Numbered from the stretch's first letter, positions 17,452 through 27,448 are shown. The stretch: 64,000 nucleotides of DNA from Rhodobacteraceae bacterium D3-12 (GCA_025916135.1 CP104793.1:3757001-3821000), one strand, 5' to 3'. Numbers and translations are program-made. Notes: generated from the letters alone by a model not told the origin.

Positions 17452-19332
17452 ATGTTTTTTTATGAGATGGTCACGACCCTGACCAGAACGCAAAAGCGCT
17501 ACATTTTTCAAGCGATCGACGCGCTCATGGTTCCTTTGGCGTTGTTCCTTGCGGTCATGCTGAACGCGTCTGTTACTTTGTCCTGGTCGTTGGCAATCGC
17601 ATTGGCACCGCTCTGTGCGATAATTGTGGTGATCGCGGCAATTGCCTCTCACATGCTCGGCCTCACCCGGATCAAGCTTAATGCCTATGAGTTTCAGGGT
17701 ATTTTACGCACCAGCGTGTTCGCCGTTATCCTTGGTCTGTCTGGATTGCTGCTTAACGTTGCTTTTGGCAAACCCGCGACAATCGAGACGTTCCTGATTT
17801 TCACGATGACGATCCTGATCATGGGCGTTGCGGGGCGCATGTCGATGCGGCAGTTTTTGCTATACATCTATCGCAGCGGCTCTGACCGGATGCGCGTGCT
17901 TGTCTATGGGGCGGGTCAGACCGGCCAACAGCTTGCAGCGGCGCTGCGCACCGATGACGCGGTTCAACTGGTTGCCTTCATTGACGACAATCCGACGTTG
18001 CAATCGCTCGTCGTATCCGGCCTTCCGGTGTATTCCCCGACCAAGGTCAAAGAGCTTGTCGAGCGCGAAGCCATTGACCGTGTTGTTCTTGCCATGCCTT
18101 CGTCTTCGCAAACAATTCAGGCGCGTATTGCACACAAGCTGCGCCAATTGGGCTGCGAGGTGCATTCGCTCCCCTCCTTCGCGACACTGGTCAGCGAAGG
18201 AGAGCTAGGCACCCGCGTCGCGCCAGTCTCGCTCAGCGATCTGCTTGGCCGCTCACGCCTTGAAAATGAACTGCCTTCGGTCTCTGATACCTATTCAGGC
18301 CGCCGTCTGCTGATTACCGGGGCCGGTGGCTCGATCGGGTCGGAATTGTGCCGGCAGCTGATTTCCTGTCACCCCGAGCGCATCGTGCTGCTCGATCATT
18401 CCGAATTGGCGCTCTACAATATTGCCAAGGAGCTCTCCGAGCTGGCGGCGAACACCCATATCGAACCGGTGCTGGGCTCGGTCTGCAATCGCGAGCTGGT
18501 GGATCAGGTCTTGGCGGACCATGACATTGATGTTGTTTTGCACGCTGCTGCCTACAAGCATCTGTCGCTGGTCGAAACGAATGTTATCGCCGGGATCGAG
18601 AACAATGTTTTCGGCACCAAAACTGTCGCCGATGCGGCCCGCGCGGCCGATGTTGACCGGTTTATTCTGGTGTCCTCAGACAAGGCCGTGCGTCCGACCA
18701 ATGTTATGGGCGCGTCCAAGCGCCTTGCCGAACTTATTGTGCAGGATTTCTCGACCCGCTCGGACAAGACCCTGTTTTCCATGGTGCGCTTCGGAAACGT
18801 TCTCGGCTCTTCCGGCTCGGTCATTCCGCTGTTTGAAGAACAAATCGCGCGTGGCGGTCCCGTGACACTCACCCATGGCGAGGTCACCCGCTATTTCATG
18901 ACCATTTCCGAAGCTGCGCGCCTTGTGTTGCTGGCTGGCTCTTTTGCCCGTGGTGGCGATCTGTTCGTGCTCGACATGGGTGATCCGGTGCCGATCCATA
19001 AGCTCGCCCGCCAAATGATCGAAGGCGCAGGCCTGACCGTCATGGACGAAGAGAAACCCGATGGCGATATAGAGATCGTCGAAATCGGTCTGCGGCCGGG
19101 TGAAAAACTGCACGAAGAGTTGCTGATTTCGCCTGACATGCTGACAACGCCACATCAGAAAATCATGCGTGCCCAAGAGAACTTCCTCTCTGAGCTTGAG
19201 GTCGCCAATGCGCTGAAAGACCTGCGATTGGCGATCAGCGCCCGCGATTCGAACGCCATTCGCGCGGTCATTGCCCGCTGGGTCGAGCGGTACGAGGTGA
19301 CACCGCAAGACGACGAATTGCAGATCAGCTAG
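17452..19332 (+). CDS. WbpM/CapD-type nucleotide-sugar dehydratase/epimerase, membrane-bound
   Basis: A 626-residue protein. The N-terminus has four or five transmembrane segments (about residues 15-130), followed by a CoA-binding-like Rossmann domain (RVLVYGAGQTGQQL) and a C-terminal SDR domain with NAD-binding TGAGGSIG at 289-296. The usual SDR tyrosine is methionine (M419-x3-K423, in VMGASKR), which is the hallmark of the long WbpM group of UDP-GlcNAc 4,6-dehydratases. It probably makes a deoxyamino sugar for surface polysaccharide or glycoprotein. The ATG at 17452 has GGAGG just upstream. No other polysaccharide genes are adjacent. Confidence 0.9.
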   Translation: MFFYEMVTTLTRTQKRYIFQAIDALMVPLALFLAVMLNASVTLSWSLAIALAPLCAIIVVIAAIASHMLGLTRIKLNAYEFQGILRTSVFAVILGLSGLLLNVAFGKPATIETFLIFTMTILIMGVAGRMSMRQFLLYIYRSGSDRMRVLVYGAGQTGQQLAAALRTDDAVQLVAFIDDNPTLQSLVVSGLPVYSPTKVKELVEREAIDRVVLAMPSSSQTIQARIAHKLRQLGCEVHSLPSFATLVSEGELGTRVAPVSLSDLLGRSRLENELPSVSDTYSGRRLLITGAGGSIGSELCRQLISCHPERIVLLDHSELALYNIAKELSELAANTHIEPVLGSVCNRELVDQVLADHDIDVVLHAAAYKHLSLVETNVIAGIENNVFGTKTVADAARAADVDRFILVSSDKAVRPTNVMGASKRLAELIVQDFSTRSDKTLFSMVRFGNVLGSSGSVIPLFEEQIARGGPVTLTHGEVTRYFMTISEAARLVLLAGSFARGGDLFVLDMGDPVPIHKLARQMIEGAGLTVMDEEKPDGDIEIVEIGLRPGEKLHEELLISPDMLTTPHQKIMRAQENFLSELEVANALKDLRLAISARDSNAIRAVIARWVERYEVTPQDDELQIS

Positions 19333-19736
19333 ACCCTGTTCGAAATCTCGATCAAATTGCCATCCGGGTCGCGGAGATACAGTGATCGTATCGGCCCTTG
19401 TGCGCCGCTGCGATTGACCGGGCCAAGCTCCACCTCGACATTGGCTGCCGCGAAATGCGCCATCCACTCTTCCAATGGCCCTGCGCTCAGAAAGCACAGA
19501 TCAGCCGACCCCGCCGTGGCCAAAGCGGCCTTGGGTTCAAACTCGGCTCCGGCTTGGTGAAGATTGATTTTCTGTGCCGCAAAGCTGAGCGCCCAGCGCT
19601 CGCTGCCATCTGCCGGGTAAAACCGCTCGGAGCGCATCCCCAAAACATCGGTATAAAACTTCAAGCTCGCTTTCAGGTCTGCGACCGTGAGAACAAGATG
19701 ATCGAGGCTTTCAACCTGCAACTTAGCTTGCCTCAT
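19329..19736 (-). CDS. VOC-superfamily (glyoxalase-like) protein
   Basis: A 135-residue single-domain VOC protein. LDHLVLTVADLKASLKFYTDVLGMRSERF opens the fold and IRSLYLRDPDGNLIEISNRV closes it. Metal-ligand positions are plausible at H13 (LDHLVLT), H55 (NLHQAG) and E near the end (LIEISN). The substrate is unknown. It is convergent with the WbpM-like gene, sharing four bases, and divergent from the MaoC-like gene. Confidence 0.85.
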   Translation of the reverse strand: MRQAKLQVESLDHLVLTVADLKASLKFYTDVLGMRSERFYPADGSERWALSFAAQKINLHQAGAEFEPKAALATAGSADLCFLSAGPLEEWMAHFAAANVEVELGPVNRSGAQGPIRSLYLRDPDGNLIEISNRV

Positions 19737-19771
19737 TGCGCCAACGCTCTCTTCTTTCTAAGGTCCACGCC

Positions 19772-20579
19772 ATGCAGAATGACAGCCCCCAATCCCATAG
19801 TCAAAATGACAGCCTCGACCCGGCCCGCGCCAGCGCATTGCAAGTCACTTTGGGGGCTGAGGCCAGCATCACCAATGGCTCCCCGTTGCCGCCATTTTTT
19901 GAACAGCTTTATTTCTGGGAAACCCGCCCCTCAAGCGAGCTTGGCCGCGACGGCCATCCACGCACCGGCCTTGGGTTGATCCCCGATATGGGCTTGCCCC
20001 GACGCATGTGGGCGGGCGGGCGGCTTGCGTTTCAAGCCCCGCTTTTGGCCGGTCGCCCGGCCGAAAAACGCAGCTTTGTCGAGGCGGCAACGCACAAACA
20101 GGGCCAAAGCGGGCCATTGGCTTTCGTCACTCTGCGCCACGAATTTCATCAAGATGGCCGCCTGTGCCGCACCGAATGGCGCGATCTTGTCTATCGCGAG
20201 GCACCCGGCCCCTGACCAAGCAACTCCCGTGCCGCCAACCGCCCCCACGGACGAGGAAACCCGCCGCGAAGTCAGCTTCGACAGCACCACCCTGTTTCGC
20301 TATTCCGCGCTGACGTTCAATGGCCACCGCATTCATTATGACCTCGATTACACCCGCAATGTCGAAGGGTATGGCGGGTTGATTGTGCATGGCCCGCTGC
20401 TGGCCCAGAGCCTAATGCTACTGTCCGAGGAAGAGTTGGGACCGCTCAAAGGCTTTTCCTTCCGCGCGACCTCACCCTTGTTTCATTTCGAGACTGGCAC
20501 GCTTTGCCGCAAGGGCAAATCGCTTTGGGTGCGGGGCCCGGACGGGCGACAATGTATGCAGGCCGAAGCCGACATTTAG
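19772..20579 (+). pseudogene. MaoC-like (FAS1-type) dehydratase, frameshifted at 20209-20212
   Basis: Two frames together make one protein of about 268 residues in the hot-dog MaoC/FAS1-like dehydratase family (mesaconyl-C4-CoA hydratase and HTD2 relatives). The first ends at TGA 20213-20215 (RTEWRDLVYREAPGP); the second continues with PDQATPVPPTAPTDEE, then LFRYSALTFNGHRIHYDLDY and GLIVHGPLLAQSLM. Deleting one C of the CCCC run at 20209-20212 joins them exactly. The junction is CCC-TGA-C, which could also allow +1 frameshifting. The substrate is unknown; related enzymes hydrate branched enoyl-CoAs. Confidence 0.75.
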
Positions 20580-20585
20580 ACAACG

Positions 20586-21619
20586 TCAGAGCGACGCGTC
20601 GGGGCGGAACCCTTCGGGGATTTCGTCGCGCCCCTCCAACACCAGATCGGCCATGACCCGTGCGATACCGGGGGCCATGCCAAATCCGATCTTGAAACCG
20701 CCATTGGCGATGAATTGGCCGTCGAACAAGGGGTGTGCGCCCAAGATTGGCGCACGGCTCTTGGCACGCGGGCGCACCCCGGCCCAGCGCTCTTTGACCT
20801 TGGCATTTCTTAAAATGGGCATCGCGGCAAACGCCTTATGCAACACCTCATCAAGTTGCTCATCGGTGGTGTCCGGCGCATCATAGTCGCGCTCGGATGT
20901 CGACCCGACAGCCACCGTCCCGTCGTCGTGCGGCACTATGTGCACGCCATTGGCAAAGACCTGCGGCAAGGCGCGCGCGTCATAGTCAAGCACCGCGCCC
21001 TGCCCCTTGACGCCATTACCGACCATCCGGCCAAGTGCGTCGCTGATCCGGGTCAAATCCCAAACGCCTGCGGCCCAGATCACACGCCCGGCGTCATCGG
21101 CTTCGCGGACGATCTCACCGCCTTTGGCAACAATCGCGGCGGCCAACGCTTCGGCAGCCGCGCGTGGGTGCATCCTCGCGCTTAACGTGTCATGGACAAA
21201 CCACCCGGTGGGGCTAAGCGGTGCCCAATCGCCGAATTTCTCGCCATCCACCACCTGCCAGCGCGCAAGATTGCCCCACAGCTTTTTCGCTGTGACCTCC
21301 CTTGCGCGGGCAAGATCACAGGCGCGCTCATCCATCAATGGCTGCACCCTCCCCATGCGAGCGTAGCCCGCTGAAAGCCCCCCTCGCCCTCGACATCGGC
21401 CCAGAACCGCGCCGCTGACAGCAAGCTTTCAAGCTGAAACGCTTTCTTGTCGTTCCAGTTTTCGGGCACATGCGGTGCCAATGCGCCGACCACACCGCCC
21501 GAGGCGCCTGCGCCCACGCCATACGGGTCAACCACCCGCACACTCGCGCCTCGTCGCAAGCACTCCCAAGCGATTGAAAGCCCGATAATTCCGGCCCCGC
21601 GGATCGTTACATCAACCAT
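20586..21619 (-). pseudogene. DAO-type FAD-dependent oxidoreductase, frameshifted near 21369
   Basis: The N-terminal frame (from 21619) has the dinucleotide-binding motif RGAGIIGLSIAWECLRRG and runs to residue Q83, after which it leaves the family pattern. The remainder continues in another frame as GYARMGRVQPLMDERA through MAPGIARVMADLVLEGRDEIPEGF. Restoring one base near 21368-21370 gives a 344-residue DAO-fold amine oxidase (glycine oxidase/MnmC1-like). It is divergent from mnmD by 88 bases. That suggests it could supply the cmnm5U-demodifying half of MnmC, but this is inference. It may be a real pseudogene or an assembly error. Confidence 0.72.
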
Positions 21620-21707
21620 TGCCAAAGCCCGCGCCCCTCTGCATTGTCGCGTGGTTGGCGGAGAGACTTGCCCGCCCACATCAACGCTCTTACGGGATCA
21701 CACGGAC

Positions 21708-22385
21708 ATGAGCCAGCAGGCAGACATCGAATGGCGTGACGGTTTGGTGCCGGTCTCGACCCGCTTTGATGATCCGTATTTCAGCCTTGATAACGGCCTT
21801 GCGGAAACCACCTATGTCTTTCTCGATGGCAATGACCTTCCCGCGCGATTCTGCGACGGGTTTCACATCGGCGAACTCGGCTTTGGCACCGGTCTTAATC
21901 TTCTGGCCGCGCTGCACCTGTGGCGCAAAAACGGCCAGACGGGCCGCCTGCATTTCACCAGTTTTGAGGCTTTTCCGATGGCTGGCGATGACATGATCGC
22001 GGCCCAAGCAGCGTTTCCCATGCTTTCCGAGATCAGCGCAGAGCTCGCGCCGTATTGGCAAGCCGGATCAACGGCATTCGACCTCCCCGACCTCTGCTTC
22101 AACCTCATCACTGGCGACGCCCGTGAAACGCTGCCGAACTGGCCCGGCAAAGCCGATGCATGGTTCCTTGACGGGTTCTCTCCGGCCAAAAACCCCGAGC
22201 TTTGGGAACCAGCCCTAATGGCGATGGTTGCCGAGCATACGGCACCGAGCGGCACCGCCGCCACCTATACCGCCGCCGGCTTCGTGCGTCGGGGGCTGAC
22301 CGATGCGGGCTTTGATGTTCAAAGACGCGCCGGGTTCGGCCGCAAACGACACATGACAATCGCGACATTCGAAGGCAGCCCTTGA
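21708..22385 (+). CDS. mnmD: tRNA U34 5-methylaminomethyl-2-thiouridine methyltransferase
   Basis: A 225-residue stand-alone MnmD (the methyltransferase half of E. coli MnmC), which uses SAM to convert nm5(s2)U34 to mnm5(s2)U34 in tRNA. Visible signatures are FCDGFHIGELGFGTGLNLLAALHLW (SAM site), the DAWFLDGFSPAKNPELW catalytic segment, and GFGRKRHMTIA near the end. The FAD-oxidase half of MnmC is missing from the polypeptide; a DAO-type gene lies divergently next door. One base separates it from the following transporter gene. Confidence 0.92.
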   Translation: MSQQADIEWRDGLVPVSTRFDDPYFSLDNGLAETTYVFLDGNDLPARFCDGFHIGELGFGTGLNLLAALHLWRKNGQTGRLHFTSFEAFPMAGDDMIAAQAAFPMLSEISAELAPYWQAGSTAFDLPDLCFNLITGDARETLPNWPGKADAWFLDGFSPAKNPELWEPALMAMVAEHTAPSGTAATYTAAGFVRRGLTDAGFDVQRRAGFGRKRHMTIATFEGSP

Positions 22386-22386
22386 G

Positions 22387-23253
22387 ATGAGCCAGCAAAA
22401 CACCCGCCTCGGCATCCTCCTGATGGTTGCCACCACATTCGTTTTCGCCATGCAGGACGGTATCTCGCGGCATCTGGCCGGGGAATACAACGTGATGATG
22501 GTGGTGATGATCCGCTATTGGTTCTTTGCGGCGTTTGTTGTGGCCGTGGCCGGTCGCAAGGCGGGTGGCGTTATGGCTGCCGCTGCCACGGCTCAGCCCG
22601 TCGTCCAGATTTTTCGTGGCGCGCTTCTGGCGCTTGAAATTTGCGTGATGGTGCTGGCCTTCACCCTGCTCGGATTGGTGGAAAGCCACGCGGTGTTCAT
22701 TTGCTATCCTTTGCTTGTCGCGGCCCTTTCCGGTCCGATTTTGGGCGAGCATGTGGGCTGGCGGCGGTGGGCGGCGATCGGGGTCGGATTTATCGGCGTG
22801 CTGATCATTTTGCAGCCGGGTTTCGGGGTGTTTTCCCCCTATGCTCTTGTGCCGCTCGCCTCGGCGTTGATGTTTGCGCTTTACGGTCTGCTGACCCGCT
22901 ATGTGGCGCGGCGCGATTCTGCGGCGACCTCGTTCTTTTGGACCGGCGTTGTGGGGGCGGTTGTGCTCACGCCTTTGGGCCTTTGGTCATGGGAGCCGAT
23001 GACCACCTCCGATTGGGGCTGGATGAGCGTACTTTGTGTCACCGGGGCGTTCGGCCACTGGCTCTTGATCCGGGTTTACGAAGTGGCCGAAGCCAGCGCA
23101 GTTCAGCCTTTTGCCTATTTGCAACTGGTGTTCGGCGCGGCCATCGGCGTCACCGTCTTTTCCGAAGACATCCCGCTCAACGTGTTGATCGGCGCGGGGA
23201 TCATCGTCGCGGCCGGGCTATTCACCCTCTGGCGCGAGCGGCAGAACGCTTGA
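22387..23253 (+). CDS. EamA/DMT-superfamily transporter
   Basis: A 288-residue membrane protein with ten predicted transmembrane segments in two EamA repeats. It begins RLGILLMVATTFVFAMQDGISRHLAGEYNVMMVVMIRYWFFA, close to the RhaT/YdcZ-like exporters annotated in many Rhodobacterales. The substrate is not known. It follows mnmD by one base, and its last 36 bases overlap the end of the convergent lytic transglycosylase gene. Confidence 0.87.
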   Translation: MSQQNTRLGILLMVATTFVFAMQDGISRHLAGEYNVMMVVMIRYWFFAAFVVAVAGRKAGGVMAAAATAQPVVQIFRGALLALEICVMVLAFTLLGLVESHAVFICYPLLVAALSGPILGEHVGWRRWAAIGVGFIGVLIILQPGFGVFSPYALVPLASALMFALYGLLTRYVARRDSAATSFFWTGVVGAVVLTPLGLWSWEPMTTSDWGWMSVLCVTGAFGHWLLIRVYEVAEASAVQPFAYLQLVFGAAIGVTVFSEDIPLNVLIGAGIIVAAGLFTLWRERQNA

Positions 23254-25191
23254 ACCGAGAAGCTCTTTGCTGAACGGTTGCGGCAATGGCGGCTTGCCCA
23301 AACGCGCCCGGTAGACCGGCATCGACTCGGCCACGCGCATCACATAGTTCCGGGTTTCATTGAACGGGATATGTTCGATCCAGTCGATCATATCGATGTC
23401 GCCAGCCAGCGGGTTGCCATAGCGTTTCATCCAACGCACCGGGCGGCCCGGCCCGGCGTTGTAACCGGCGGCAACCATGATGACATTGCCATCAAACTGC
23501 GCCGCAAGAGTCGCGAGATATGCGCTGCCCAACTTGGCATTATAACGCCAGTCGTTCAGAACCGCCGCCGGATCGTGATCCACTTTCAACTCGCGCGCCA
23601 CCTGCCGCGCCGTTGCTGGCATCAACTGCATCAGCCCCTGCGCCCCGGCGCCTGACACCACCACCGGGTCGAACTCGCTCTCGCGCCGGGCAATGGCCAG
23701 CGCCATCTCCTTGCTGACCGGCAGATCCATCTTGTGCAACGGATGCAGCGCATAATAGGGCCCCGGCAAAACGATGCTTTTGCTCGCCGCGAACTTGCCC
23801 AGCATCACGCCCAGATGCGGTGCTCCAAGGTCTTCGACCATGTTGCCCAGTTGGCCCAAGCCCTTGCGATCCAGCCCCTCGGCCATGTGCAGCATGAATT
23901 GCTCGGCCAGCGTCAGCCGGTTCATCGCCACGGCCAGCGCAATCACCTGCGCCAGATCGCTCTTGGCAAAGTCGGCCTCCTGCCACGCCGGAAAATACTC
24001 GGCCCCTTTCAAGGCAACATCCGGCGCAATCCCGGCCCGCTCGGCAGCCAACAAACCATAAAAGCTGGTCTGCTGTTTGGCCCCTTCGGCCCAAGCCGCC
24101 TTGGCCTTGTCCATCTGGCCAAGCGCCGCCTGCGCCTCGCCCAGCCAGTATCCCGCACGACCCAGTGAAATCGGTGTCCAGACCGCCTCGCGAAACAGCT
24201 CGAAATGCGCCAGCGCCAGCGCCGGATCATTCAGCTTGCGCAGAGCAAGATAGCCCGACAACCATTCCAGATCAGAAAAGGACGAGCCTTCGACCAGCCC
24301 GTGATTGGTGGCGATCCTATAGGCCAGCTTGGCATTGCCTTCGCGCATCATTCGCCGGGCAAGATTGCGCCGCCACCCGGCCCAGCGCGCCGGTTCACCC
24401 AGCGTACCGGCCTCGGAGCGTTCATAGAGCAACTGGATCGCTTCGCCGGTGCGTCCCTTGCCCAACCGCCACAGAAACCGCTCATAGGCGAGGCCCGGAT
24501 CATCTTTGAGCGCGTCCGGCACCGCATCGACGAGCGCGTCCACATTCTTGGCCCCGTTGCTCAGACCCAAGCGCGCCTTGGCAAGAGCCTGATGGCCCTC
24601 GCTCACCAGCGGCAGCATCAACTGCACATCGCTCGACAGCCCGCGCCAGAGCGCCATGTCCAAACGGGCCTCGTGATGCGGCTTTAACAGCTTGCCGTGC
24701 CGTTCAATGAAAAACGCATGATCCTGCGCCGTCAGATCAAAGCTGCGCCACGCCAAGACGATCTCGGCCTCGGCTTCGCCCTGTTCCCCCGCCTGCAAAA
24801 GCGCCTCGGCAAAGAGTAGCGCGCCTTGGCCGGTCTGTGGCGGCGTCTCGCGGAAGAGAGCGATCATCTTGTCCCTTGGCAAGCTGCTCAACGGCTTTTC
24901 GCTGCGTTTGCGCAACAGCTTGAGCCCCGGCCAATGCCCGTAGGCATCAAGGAACGCGACGATTTCATCGCCCGACCCGCGCCCGGCCCGAAGCCGATAC
25001 CATTCAATCAATGTCTCTGCCGCGGGTCCGTCGCGCCGTGCCAGCAACGCCGCTCGTTCCCAATCGCCGCGGTTCATCGCATGGATTGCGCTCGCCAATG
25101 GGCGCGGCGCCTGCTCGCGCAGGGATTGCGCGGCCAGTGGGCCGCTCAACACGCATAAAATCAAGGCTGCGATTCGCAACATCTCTTGCAT
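23218..25191 (-). CDS. Soluble lytic murein transglycosylase (Slt70-like)
   Basis: A 657-residue periplasmic protein. An N-terminal signal peptide (MLRIAALILCVLSGPLAAQS) precedes a long alpha-superhelical region (about residues 25-470) and a C-terminal SLT domain with catalytic Glu about residue 504 (AIARRESEFDP), then SGAGAQGLMQLMPATA and AAGYNAGPGRPVRWM. It would cleave MurNAc-GlcNAc bonds, releasing 1,6-anhydromuropeptides that an AmpD enzyme can process. Two ATGs three codons apart (25191 and 25182) are possible starts. It is divergent from dapA. Confidence 0.92.
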   Translation of the reverse strand: MQEMLRIAALILCVLSGPLAAQSLREQAPRPLASAIHAMNRGDWERAALLARRDGPAAETLIEWYRLRAGRGSGDEIVAFLDAYGHWPGLKLLRKRSEKPLSSLPRDKMIALFRETPPQTGQGALLFAEALLQAGEQGEAEAEIVLAWRSFDLTAQDHAFFIERHGKLLKPHHEARLDMALWRGLSSDVQLMLPLVSEGHQALAKARLGLSNGAKNVDALVDAVPDALKDDPGLAYERFLWRLGKGRTGEAIQLLYERSEAGTLGEPARWAGWRRNLARRMMREGNAKLAYRIATNHGLVEGSSFSDLEWLSGYLALRKLNDPALALAHFELFREAVWTPISLGRAGYWLGEAQAALGQMDKAKAAWAEGAKQQTSFYGLLAAERAGIAPDVALKGAEYFPAWQEADFAKSDLAQVIALAVAMNRLTLAEQFMLHMAEGLDRKGLGQLGNMVEDLGAPHLGVMLGKFAASKSIVLPGPYYALHPLHKMDLPVSKEMALAIARRESEFDPVVVSGAGAQGLMQLMPATARQVARELKVDHDPAAVLNDWRYNAKLGSAYLATLAAQFDGNVIMVAAGYNAGPGRPVRWMKRYGNPLAGDIDMIDWIEHIPFNETRNYVMRVAESMPVYRARLGKPPLPQPFSKELLGSSVLPLAPEGE

Positions 25192-25348
25192 TTCCCTCGG
25201 CAACGCCGGATAGACACCCCCAGCATAGCGCCCATGCACCTGCCTTCAATTCACAAACTTGGCAGGATGCGATTTGCCCGCTAGGGTCCGGCGCTGAAAC
25301 CTATCCAAGGGCCACCCCAGTGCCCACGACAACAAGAGGAGCGTTGCC

Positions 25349-26224
25349 ATGTTCAAAGGGTCCATTCCTGCCCTGGTCACGCCGTTCAAGAACGGCGAAC
25401 TTGATCTGGAGACGCTGGAGAAGCTGGTCGAGTGGCACATTGGCGAAGGCAGCACCGGGTTCGTACCCGTCGGCACCACCGGTGAAAGCCCAACGCTGAG
25501 CCACACCGAGCATGACGCTGTGGTCAACACCGTGATCAAAGCCGCCGCAGGCCGTGTGCCGGTTATCGCTGGCGCAGGCAGCAACAACACGCTGGAATCT
25601 ATCCGCCTTGCCCAAGCGGCCGAGACGTCGGGAGCCGATGCCATCCTCGTGGTGACGCCCTATTACAACAAGCCCACGCAACGCGGGTTGATTGCGCATT
25701 TCACGGCCGTGCATGATTGCTGCAACCTGCCGATCATCATTTACAATATCCCCGGTCGTTCGATCGTGGATATGACGCCGGAAACCATGGGTGAACTGGC
25801 AAAACTGCCCCGTATTGCGGGCGTCAAGGACGCGACAGGCGATCTGTCTCGCGTGCCGCAACAGCGGATCACCTGTGGCCCGGATTTCATCCAGCTGTCG
25901 GGCGAGGACGCCACAGCACTTGGCTTTAACGCGCATGGTGGGATTGGGTGTATTTCTGTCACGGCCAACGTCGCACCCCGGCTCTGTGCCGAGTTTCAGG
26001 AGGCCACGCTGGCCGGCGATTACACCAAGGCTCTGGAGTATCTCGACCGGCTGATGCCCCTGCATCTCGCAATTTTCGCCGAGCCGGGATTGGCCGGGGC
26101 GAAATACGGGATGTCCAAACTGGGGCTTTGCGCCGAAGATGTGCGCTTGCCGCTCACCTGTGTTTCGGACGACACGCGCAACAAGATCGACGCGGCCATG
26201 CGCCACGCAGGTTTGCTGAACTAG
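25349..26224 (+). CDS. dapA: 4-hydroxy-tetrahydrodipicolinate synthase
   Basis: A 291-residue DapA, which condenses pyruvate with aspartate semialdehyde in lysine and meso-diaminopimelate synthesis. The active-site residues are all visible: Schiff-base K160 (GVKDATGD), Y132 (IIIYNIPGR), T44 in GTTGE, Y106 in TPYYNKP, and R137. AGAGGAG lies upstream of the ATG. It is divergent from the lytic transglycosylase gene, a common arrangement in this group, and ends at a shared terminator. Confidence 0.97.
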   Translation: MFKGSIPALVTPFKNGELDLETLEKLVEWHIGEGSTGFVPVGTTGESPTLSHTEHDAVVNTVIKAAAGRVPVIAGAGSNNTLESIRLAQAAETSGADAILVVTPYYNKPTQRGLIAHFTAVHDCCNLPIIIYNIPGRSIVDMTPETMGELAKLPRIAGVKDATGDLSRVPQQRITCGPDFIQLSGEDATALGFNAHGGIGCISVTANVAPRLCAEFQEATLAGDYTKALEYLDRLMPLHLAIFAEPGLAGAKYGMSKLGLCAEDVRLPLTCVSDDTRNKIDAAMRHAGLLN

Positions 26225-26232
26225 GTATAGGC

Positions 26233-26256
26233 AGGGTGCGTGATTGCACGCACCTT
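26233..26256. terminator. Bidirectional terminator between dapA and aminotransferase genes
   Basis: GGTGCGTG (26235-26242) and CACGCACC (26247-26254) form a perfect eight-base-pair stem with an ATTG loop in the 39-base convergent gap. A and T flanks are short, so termination may be only moderate. Confidence 0.65.
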
Positions 26257-26263
26257 CGCCAAT

Positions 26264-27448
26264 CTAAATACCGATTTCGATAATCGCCTTGGCCAGAACG
26301 GGAATCGTTTTCTCGTTCAGCCCGGCGATGTTCATGCGACTGTCGCCGATCATGTAAATCCCATGCTCAACGCGCAGCCGCTCGACCAGTTCGGGCGTGG
26401 TGCCAAGCCGCGAAAACATACCGCGGTGCTGCGCAAGGAAGCAGAAACGGTCAGAGCCAGAGAGCTTTTGAAGCTCTCCCGCCAACTGTTCGCGCAGGCG
26501 CAACATGCCAAGGCGGGTTGCTTCCAACTCCGCCTCCCACATCGTGCGCAAGGCCGGGTCGGTCAGGATCATGGTCACCACCCGCGCGCCGTGATCAGGT
26601 GGAAAGGAATAGTTCTGGCGGTTGAGAAAGCTCAGGTTTTCCTGCGCCACGGCCACCTTTGAGCGGTCTGCGCACACTGCCATCAACAGGCCCGTGCGCT
26701 CTCGATAGACACCGAAGTTCTTGGAACAGCTCGCCGCGATCAACACCTCGGGGCAAGAAGAGGCCACCAGCCGGGTCGCCGCCGCGTCCTCATCAAGACC
26801 ATCCCCAAAGCCCTGATAAGCAAGGTCGATCATCGGCAAAGCGCCCTTGGCGTTCAGCACCTCGATCACCTCCTGCCATTCGGTCAGGTTTAGGTTCGCG
26901 CCGGTCGGATTATGACAACAGCCATGCAACAGCACCACGTCGCCCGCCCGAAGCCCTTGCAGGTCTTCGATCATCCCCGCGAAATCAATCGCCCGCGTTT
27001 CGCTATCGAAATAGCGATAGGCGACTGTTTCGATCTCAAGATAATCAAGGATACTGAGGTGGTTGGGCCATGTTGGGTCGCTGACGAACACCCGCGCATC
27101 GGGGTTGGCCATTTTGATCAGTTCGAACGCCTGACGACAGGCGCCGGTGCCCCCCGGTGTGGCGGCGGCGGCGACCTGATCACGCGCCACGGCGTCGGCC
27201 AGCACAAGGTCGATCATCGCGTCGTGATAGGCCGGATCGCCAAGCAGGCCGACATAGGATTTGCTCTCTTGCGTGTCCCAAAGCTGTTTCTCGGCGGCCT
27301 TGACCGCATGCATCACCGGGGTGACGCCATCGGCGTTTTTATAGACGCCGACGCCAAGGTCGATTTTGCCGTCGCGCGGATCGTCGCGAAACATATGCAT
27401 CAGCTGCATAATCTTGTCGACGGGTTGCGCGGTCAGCTTGTCAAACAT
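26264..27448 (-). CDS. Aromatic/aspartate aminotransferase (class I, TyrB/AspC group)
   Basis: A 394-residue class I PLP aminotransferase. PLP Lys is K243 in SCSKNFGVYRER, with D208 (MIDLAYQGFG) and the PLP-binding HGCCHNPTG. The VGVYKNADGVTPVMHAVKAAE start and SYVGLLGDPAY are hallmarks of the AspC/TyrB subgroup; substrate preference between aspartate and aromatic amino acids cannot be told. Its ATG lies inside the end of the sulfurtransferase gene (16-base overlap), so the two are coupled. Confidence 0.92.
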   Translation of the reverse strand: MFDKLTAQPVDKIMQLMHMFRDDPRDGKIDLGVGVYKNADGVTPVMHAVKAAEKQLWDTQESKSYVGLLGDPAYHDAMIDLVLADAVARDQVAAAATPGGTGACRQAFELIKMANPDARVFVSDPTWPNHLSILDYLEIETVAYRYFDSETRAIDFAGMIEDLQGLRAGDVVLLHGCCHNPTGANLNLTEWQEVIEVLNAKGALPMIDLAYQGFGDGLDEDAAATRLVASSCPEVLIAASCSKNFGVYRERTGLLMAVCADRSKVAVAQENLSFLNRQNYSFPPDHGARVVTMILTDPALRTMWEAELEATRLGMLRLREQLAGELQKLSGSDRFCFLAQHRGMFSRLGTTPELVERLRVEHGIYMIGDSRMNIAGLNEKTIPVLAKAIIEIGI

